A DNA stretch of 64,000 bases, taken from the NCBI RefSeq assembly GCF_000376805.1, contig NZ_AQXT01000002.1:992001-1056000 (forward strand), given 5' to 3'. Positions 59,169 through 64,000 of this stretch are shown here, in pieces. Below the pieces are notes generated by a model. It had not been told where the DNA came from. It did no database searches and saw only the letters and a list, made by a program, of their open reading frames with translations. The translations under genes and the position numbers were made by a program. Positions within the stretch are counted from its first letter, which is position 1, and each line of letters starts with the position of its first letter. This stretch comes from Henriciella marina DSM 19595 (GTDB taxonomy: Bacteria > Pseudomonadota > Alphaproteobacteria > Caulobacterales > Hyphomonadaceae).

Positions 59169-59627
59169 TTAGCTGCCCATAAATTAGCATTTGTCGCCCT
59201 GCGCCTTTCCGGAGGCGTGGGGCTTCTTCTGGTTTGGATTCCTGCTTCGTCAAATTTCCGACAAGCGTTCCTTGGTCTGGACCGCGTCCATAAATGAACG
59301 CTTTTCTTCCCGCGCCAAAACCGAATCAAAGGTCAAGAGGCCGTGGCAAGCGAGAGCCGGTTGGGCTCGACCTGTTCCTGTAGCTGGTCACTACAGGAAC
59401 CGAACGAGGCACTTAGTGGTCTGATAAGAATCAGCTTTTCGATTCCGACGAAAGCTCCATTTCTTAAAGTTTTGCGAAATAAATCGAAATAAATCAGAGA
59501 CTTGACAGCCTCGCCTTTTTTGCAAACTCTAGTTACATCAGACCAATAAAAAGGAGATCGAAAAAACATAGATCCGCTAGGGCAACGAGGCCCACTTTAT
59601 GGAACTAAAGACGTTCGATAAAAAACA
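59169..59627. other. AT-rich intergenic segment at island boundary
   Basis: This 459-base stretch has no convincing gene. It contains a perfect 10-bp inverted repeat GTTCCTGTAG-N7-CTACAGGAAC at 59374-59400, an AT-rich run (59440-59570), a perfect TTGACA at 59502-59507 and an AAAGGAGAT ribosome-like site near 59550 that precedes no ATG at usual distance. A 24-codon frame from ATG 59599 overlaps the ParB/methyltransferase start but is not supported. Confidence 0.6.
59374..59400. repeat. Perfect inverted repeat (10-bp arms)
   Basis: GTTCCTGTAG and CTACAGGAAC are exact complements separated by CTGGTCA. It lies just inside the suspected phage-island boundary and has no T tract, so it may be an operator or recombination-related site instead of a terminator. 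Confidence 0.55.
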
Positions 59628-60926
59628 ATGCCTCAACAAGCTACGATCATCCATGTCGATCCCCAAGAGCTAACGGCTCGCAAGAACAACGCCCGCACGC
59701 ACAGCAAGAAACAGGTTCGCCAGATCGCGAACAGCATCGAGCGATTTGGCTTTATCAATCCTGTTTTGGTGGATGGACGAGGGCAATTGCTCGCGGGACA
59801 TGGCCGACGTGAAGCGGCAATACTACTTGGGTTGAAATCGATCCCGTGCATTCGCTTCGATCATATGACCGAGCATGAGATGCGCGCTTACGTCATCGCG
59901 GACAACCAGCTGGCTTTGAAGGCCGGCTGGGACGAAGACCTCCTCGCAATCGAACTCGGCGCCCTAAGCGAGATGGATCTCGACTTCGATCTTGAGATCA
60001 CTGGCTTCGATACAGCGGAGATTGATCTTATCATCGACGGGGCCGACCAGGCGCCGGCAGCCGATCCAAAAGAGGAAGTTGTTCCGCCTAAGAATTCTGT
60101 GCCGAGGCGCTGTGAGCCAGGCGATATCTGGCAACTTGGCCGGCACCGGCTGATGTGCACGGATGCCCGCAACCCTATGACCATTCGTCTCCTCATGGCA
60201 GGTGCGAAGGCGGACATGATCTTCACGGATCCGCCCTACAACGTGGCGATCGATGGCAATGTCTGCGGCTCGGGCTCGGTGAAGCACCGGGAGTTTGCGA
60301 TGGCTTCAGGCGAGATGAGCAAGGCGGAGTTCACGGCCTTTCTCAAGGACACGTTCAAGATCCAGGCGCGCTACTCGATCGATGGGTCTATCCACTTTGT
60401 CTGCATGGACTGGCGGCACATGGCCGAGATCCTCAGCGCGGGTGAAGGCGTCTATTCCGAGCTCAAGAACTTGATCACCTGGGTGAAGGATAATGGCGGC
60501 ATGGGGACGTTCTACCGCTCCCAACACGAGCTGATCTTCGCCTTCAAGAAGGGCACCGCCCCACACACCAACAATTTCGAGCTCGGCCAGCATGGGCGCT
60601 ACCGCACCAATGTCTGGCACTATCGCGGTATGAACTCGGCCGGCGCGAACCGCGCTGACGAGCTTGCCATGCATCCCACGGTCAAACCCGTCGCCATGAT
60701 CGCTGACGCCATCCGTGATGTCTCTAAGCGCAACGGCATTGTTCTGGACCTTTTCGGGGGATCGGGCAGCGCCTTGCTGGCTGCCGAGAAAACAGGCCGG
60801 CGGGCGTACCTCGCCGAGATCGACCCGCTCTATTGCGATGTCATCCTGCAGCGCTGGGAGACTTACGCAAAGGGCGATGCTGAACGCATCTTTTCAACCC
60901 ACCAGCCAAAGGAGAACGGCGCATGA
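59628..60926 (+). CDS. ParB-domain DNA methyltransferase (phage type)
   Basis: A 432-residue fusion: the N-terminal ParB/Srx-like nuclease-fold domain (VDPQELTARKNNARTHS; FGFINPVLVDGRGQLLAGHGR) is joined to a beta-class DNA methyltransferase with motif IV DPPYNV (Asp201-Tyr204) ahead of motif I LDLFGGSGSALLAAE (Phe376). The DPPY form suggests adenine-N6 or cytosine-N4 methylation. Such proteins are common in alphaproteobacterial prophages next to DUF5681 and terminase genes. ATGA overlap with the next gene makes a tightly coupled trio. Confidence 0.93.
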   Translation: MPQQATIIHVDPQELTARKNNARTHSKKQVRQIANSIERFGFINPVLVDGRGQLLAGHGRREAAILLGLKSIPCIRFDHMTEHEMRAYVIADNQLALKAGWDEDLLAIELGALSEMDLDFDLEITGFDTAEIDLIIDGADQAPAADPKEEVVPPKNSVPRRCEPGDIWQLGRHRLMCTDARNPMTIRLLMAGAKADMIFTDPPYNVAIDGNVCGSGSVKHREFAMASGEMSKAEFTAFLKDTFKIQARYSIDGSIHFVCMDWRHMAEILSAGEGVYSELKNLITWVKDNGGMGTFYRSQHELIFAFKKGTAPHTNNFELGQHGRYRTNVWHYRGMNSAGANRADELAMHPTVKPVAMIADAIRDVSKRNGIVLDLFGGSGSALLAAEKTGRRAYLAEIDPLYCDVILQRWETYAKGDAERIFSTHQPKENGA

Positions 60927-61336
60927 GCGGAAAGAAAAAAGGATTTGATCCGGAGAAGGCCCCCTATGATGTCGGCTTTGGCAAAACACCCAAGGACACG
61001 CGCTGGAAGCCTGGAAAGTCTGGCAACGAAAAGGGCCGACCTAAAGGGAGCAAGAATTTGAAAACTGACCTCGAAGAAGAATTGAGTGAGATGATCGAGT
61101 TTACCGAACGCGGTCAACGCAAATCCTGTTCAAAGCGACGAGCAATCATCAAGCAGCTCACTGCAAAGGCTGCGAAAGGCGATGTGCGCTCAGCGGCCCT
61201 GATTCTGAAATACGACTTAGACGCCGGTCATTCAAGGCCATCCGATAGGGATGCCGACGATCTCACCGAGACGGAGGCAAAGCGGTTGGAGAATTATGTC
61301 TTGCGGGAGGCGAAGAAACTTAAGGATGCGGGATGA
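60923..61336 (+). CDS. DUF5681 domain protein
   Basis: A 137-residue protein with the DUF5681 hallmark near the N terminus (VGFGKTPKDTRWKPGKSGN, then KGRPKGSKNL), and a charged helical C-terminal region (LENYVLREAKKLKDAG). Members usually stand directly before phage terminase genes, so a small-terminase-like or packaging role is inferred, but none is proven. The start overlaps the methyltransferase (ATGA) and its stop overlaps terL (ATGA). Confidence 0.9.
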   Translation: MSGKKKGFDPEKAPYDVGFGKTPKDTRWKPGKSGNEKGRPKGSKNLKTDLEEELSEMIEFTERGQRKSCSKRRAIIKQLTAKAAKGDVRSAALILKYDLDAGHSRPSDRDADDLTETEAKRLENYVLREAKKLKDAG

Positions 61337-62757
61337 AGCGCGCTCTGTATCAACAAACCCTCCGGCAAGCGTTCGACCTCTTTGTCGCGCACGCCTTCGA
61401 GCAACTTCATCCTGGCACGCCCTATTTACCAAATTGGCATATTGAGGCGATTAGCTGGAAGCTTGATCAAATCAGGCGGGGCGAGTGCAAGCGGCTCATC
61501 ATTACCGTCCCGCCGCGCTCGCTCAAATCCTTCACCGTGTCGGTAGCTTGGCCAGCCTACCTGCTGGGCCAAGACCCGACGACGAACATCATGACCGTGT
61601 CTTACGGTGAAGAGCTTTCCATCGATCTGGCTCGCCAGTGCCGTCGTCTCATTGAGGAGACGGACTATCGCCATATTTTTCCGAAAACCCGTCTGGCGCG
61701 CGCAGCAGTCAATGACCTTGAGACCACGAAAGGCGGGCGGCGGATCTCTGCGACTAATGGCGGCGTACTGACCGGCCGTGGCGGCCACATCATTATTATT
61801 GACGACCCACAAAAACCTGACGAAGCTCAATCGGAAACCAGACGACGCAACACCATTAAATGGTTCGAAAACACACTCAGCACACGCCTCAACGATAAGG
61901 AGAACGGGGCGATCATCCTGATCCAACAACGTCTGCACGAGGAAGACCTCGCCGGGCATCTTCTCGCCAGAGGCGGCTGGGATCATCTCGACCTTCCGGC
62001 CATTGCCGAGCGCGATGAGGAAATCCAGACAGGGCACGCTGAATTCCATTCGCGAAAGGAAGGCGAGGCACTCCATCCGGAACGTGAAAGTTTCGCAGCG
62101 CTGGAGCGCCAGCGACAGGAAATGGGAAGTTACGCCTTCTCCGCACAGTATCAGCAGCGCCCGGTGCCTGAGACGGGCAACCTCATCCGGCCGGCTTGGT
62201 TCAAGCGTTATGAGGAAGCTCCGGAAATCAAGCCCGGCGTGCGGACAATCCAATCCTGGGATTTTGCCGTCACAGACAGCGCAGGGAGTGATTACACCGT
62301 TTGCCTGACAGCGCTCGTTCAGAAGAACCAGATCTTCATTTTCGATATCTTCCGTGACAGGCTTAATTACCCCGCGCAGAAGAAAAAGTACGCCGAGCTT
62401 GGCCAAAAATGGCTTCCTCGCTCAATCCTGGTTGAGAAGGCCGCAAATGGTCAACCGCTCTTGGACGACCTCCGCGCCAGGCCCGTGCCGGGGGTAGTTT
62501 CGCCAATTGGCGTCAAGCCATCGGGAAGTAAGGTGGAGCGCCTATCGATCTATAGCAGCCGTATCGAAGCTGGCGATGTATATTTACCTCGCGACGCCTC
62601 GTGGCTCGACGCCTTCATCCACGAAATCGCCGCCTTTCCCAATGGGAAACATGATGACCAGGTCGATGCGCTTTCTCAACTACTGCAGTGGCTAAAGGCG
62701 GATTGGCAAAGCTACCCCGTCTCAAGGGATGATTGGGCGCGCCACGAATTAATCTGA
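61333..62757 (+). CDS. terL: Phage terminase large subunit
   Basis: A 474-residue packaging motor. The ATPase has a Walker A-like VPPRSLKS (Lys65, Ser66), Walker B HIIIIDDPQKPDEA, and a TRLNDKENGAIILIQQRLHEEDLAG arginine-switch/coupling region; the RNase H-like nuclease domain begins SWDFAVTDSAGSDYT and ends HDDQVDALSQ. Length and motif order are complete, so it looks intact. No portal, protease or capsid gene follows, so it is part of a remnant or a short module rather than a full prophage. Confidence 0.94.
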   Translation: MKRALYQQTLRQAFDLFVAHAFEQLHPGTPYLPNWHIEAISWKLDQIRRGECKRLIITVPPRSLKSFTVSVAWPAYLLGQDPTTNIMTVSYGEELSIDLARQCRRLIEETDYRHIFPKTRLARAAVNDLETTKGGRRISATNGGVLTGRGGHIIIIDDPQKPDEAQSETRRRNTIKWFENTLSTRLNDKENGAIILIQQRLHEEDLAGHLLARGGWDHLDLPAIAERDEEIQTGHAEFHSRKEGEALHPERESFAALERQRQEMGSYAFSAQYQQRPVPETGNLIRPAWFKRYEEAPEIKPGVRTIQSWDFAVTDSAGSDYTVCLTALVQKNQIFIFDIFRDRLNYPAQKKKYAELGQKWLPRSILVEKAANGQPLLDDLRARPVPGVVSPIGVKPSGSKVERLSIYSSRIEAGDVYLPRDASWLDAFIHEIAAFPNGKHDDQVDALSQLLQWLKADWQSYPVSRDDWARHELI

Positions 62758-62781
62758 TCGGCAGGGGCTGATCACATTAAG

Positions 62782-62964
62782 TCAGTCAGGGTCCCTTTTA
62801 AAAAATTCCGCCGGCAAGGCCTCGAGCGCTATTGCCAGTTGATCGATGACAATCACGGTCGGACTTTTGACCCCGTGCTCAACACCCGAGATATAAGTGC
62901 GATTAAGGCTGGAACGATCGGCATGTTCCTGCGACCAGCCTTTCAGATTACGAAGCCGTTTCAT
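62782..62964 (-). CDS. XRE-family HTH regulator
   Basis: A 60-residue Cro/C1-type DNA-binding protein. The helix-turn-helix is recognisable in LKGWSQEHADRSSLNRTYIS and GVEHGVKSPTVIVIDQLA, and the protein ends soon after, so it has no separate dimerisation domain. The upstream frame has only stop codons and no other start, so ATG 62964 is used. It is convergent with terL and probably controls the small phage island. Confidence 0.88.
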   Translation of the reverse strand: MKRLRNLKGWSQEHADRSSLNRTYISGVEHGVKSPTVIVIDQLAIALEALPAEFFKRDPD

Positions 62965-63094
62965 GTTGGCGCCGCCCTCAACCCGTATATCAACGCACGC
63001 TGCTGGAGCGCCATGCCGACTCTAAAACTACCACCTACAAGGATCTAAACTCTCAGCTTTTTGCTTAGTGAAGAATTGATCCAGTAGCAGCAAT

Positions 63095-63955
63095 TCAATC
63101 GAGAAGCCCCGAAAGATACTCGCCATATTCGTTCTTGTAGGTCTCTGAGAGTTTGAGCAGCTGCTCATCTCCGATGAAGCCAGCGCGCCAGGCGACTTCT
63201 TCGGGGCAGGCGATCTTGATACCTTGCCGCTTCTCGATGGTCTGCACGAATTGCGAGGCCTGGATCAGCCCATCGAACGTGCCTGCATCCAGCCAGGCTG
63301 TCCCACGTGGAAGGCTGTTTACGGTCAGCTCCCCCTTGTTGAGATAGGCTTCGTTCACACTCGTGATCTCAAGTTCGCCACGCTCGGACGGTTTGACGTC
63401 CTTGGCGATATCAACAACCTGATTGTCGTAAAAGTAGAGCCCCGTCACAGCGAGATTGCTCTTTGGCTTGTCCGGTTTCTCTTCAATCGAGATGGCCCGG
63501 CCGTTCTCGTCCATCTCGACGACACCAAATGAGGATGGATCGTTGACCTGGCAAGCGAAGACCTGTGCCCCTGTTTCCAGCTCACCAGCGTCCTTCAAAA
63601 TGCTGCCAAGGCCGGACCCGTAAAACATGTTGTCGCCGAGCGCGAGGGCGCTTTTGTCCTGGCCGATCCATTCAGCGCCAATGAGAAACGCTTCCGCAAG
63701 TCCTCTGGCTTCAGCCTGCGGTGCATAAGCGAAATTCATGCCCCAATCAGACCCGTCACCTAGCATTCTTTGAAACACTGGAAGCGATTCCGGCATCGAG
63801 ATGACAAGGATGTCGCGGATACCGGCCAGCATCAGCGTCGTGATCGGATGATAGATCATCGGCTTGTCGTAAACGGGAAGAAGCTGTTTCGACACGCCTT
63901 TGGTGATCGGATAAAGGCGCGTTCCCTTGCCCCCGGCCAGAATGATACCCTTCAT
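63095..63955 (-). CDS. rfbA: Glucose-1-phosphate thymidylyltransferase
   Basis: RmlA/RfbA (286 aa) makes dTDP-glucose from dTTP and glucose 1-phosphate, the first step to dTDP-rhamnose. The nucleotide motif is [20 protein letters not shown] at the N terminus, with DKPMIYHP and [10 protein letters not shown] later. ATG 63955 gives normal family length; the longer open frame to 63994 would add residues absent in the family. No other rml genes are in view; they may lie beyond the window. It belongs with the surface-glycan genes nearby. Confidence 0.97.
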   Translation of the reverse strand: MKGIILAGGKGTRLYPITKGVSKQLLPVYDKPMIYHPITTLMLAGIRDILVISMPESLPVFQRMLGDGSDWGMNFAYAPQAEARGLAEAFLIGAEWIGQDKSALALGDNMFYGSGLGSILKDAGELETGAQVFACQVNDPSSFGVVEMDENGRAISIEEKPDKPKSNLAVTGLYFYDNQVVDIAKDVKPSERGELEITSVNEAYLNKGELTVNSLPRGTAWLDAGTFDGLIQASQFVQTIEKRQGIKIACPEEVAWRAGFIGDEQLLKLSETYKNEYGEYLSGLLD

Positions 63956-64000
63956 GTTTTCCAAGCTCCTGTCTCGACAAGTCTGTTTACGCACGCGCGC

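Noticed and set aside
59333..59569. A 78-residue minus-strand frame in the AT-rich intergenic region.
   Set aside because: No ribosome site, no recognisable motif, and it spans the inverted repeat and promoter-like bases of the island.
59599..59673. A 24-codon frame from ATG 59599 with an upstream AAGGAGAT.
   Set aside because: The ribosome site is about 40 bases away and the frame overlaps the methyltransferase start; no support for translation.

Overview
The window looks like a chromosomal segment of a GC-rich alphaproteobacterium, most likely of the Hyphomonadaceae/Caulobacterales type. This is inferred from the groESL operon with a CIRCE operator, a large TonB-dependent receptor, the xseB-ispA-dxs isoprenoid order, Ku/LigD end joining, a PaoABC-type molybdenum hydroxylase and an Anbu/ATP-grasp operon. 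No rRNA or taxonomic marker fixes the genus. Region 0-8 kb: groES-groEL behind a CIRCE element; a secreted unknown protein; a succinyl-CoA:3-ketoacid CoA-transferase pair followed by a PhnA-like zinc-ribbon protein; topoisomerase IB; a thiolase-like protein without the catalytic cysteine; and a small lipoprotein gene whose signal-peptide segment is one base out of frame. Region 8-25 kb: ZntB/CorA transporter, DUF938 methyltransferase, aldo/keto reductase, acyl-CoA synthetase, two related lipoproteins, xseB-ispA-dxs, histidine phosphatase, CelD/BcsL-like GNAT protein, signal peptidase I, MBL hydrolase, L-serine dehydratase, amidase and enoyl-CoA hydratase. Region 25-43 kb: TonB receptor, DUF2252 protein, MDR oxidoreductase, KatG with an OxyR-like site upstream, the three-subunit molybdenum hydroxylase, LigD and Ku, and a large SDR-SPW-VKOR fusion protein. 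Region 43-53.6 kb: serine hydrolase, an OMF-MacB-MacA efflux operon, then four envelope-glycan genes (polyprenyl-P-sugar-synthase-like GT2, methyltransferase, GT-C-like membrane protein, flippase-like protein) and tRNA-Lys(CTT). Region 53.6-59.2 kb: a tightly packed operon of CP-ATP-grasp, alpha-E, transglutaminase-like and Anbu (proteasome-like) genes, with a GT4 glycosyltransferase divergent to it. Region 59.2-63.0 kb: a small phage-derived island (ParB/DNA methyltransferase, DUF5681 protein, terminase large subunit, XRE regulator). The window ends with rfbA (dTDP-glucose synthesis). Functionally, the first half is mostly acyl-CoA/carbon metabolism and housekeeping, while the second half is envelope biogenesis, stress and DNA repair. 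The most interesting unit is the Anbu operon, whose four genes look like a peptide-synthesis and proteolysis system of unknown product. Next come the SDR-SPW-VKOR fusion beside the end-joining genes and the packaging-gene island that lacks capsid genes.
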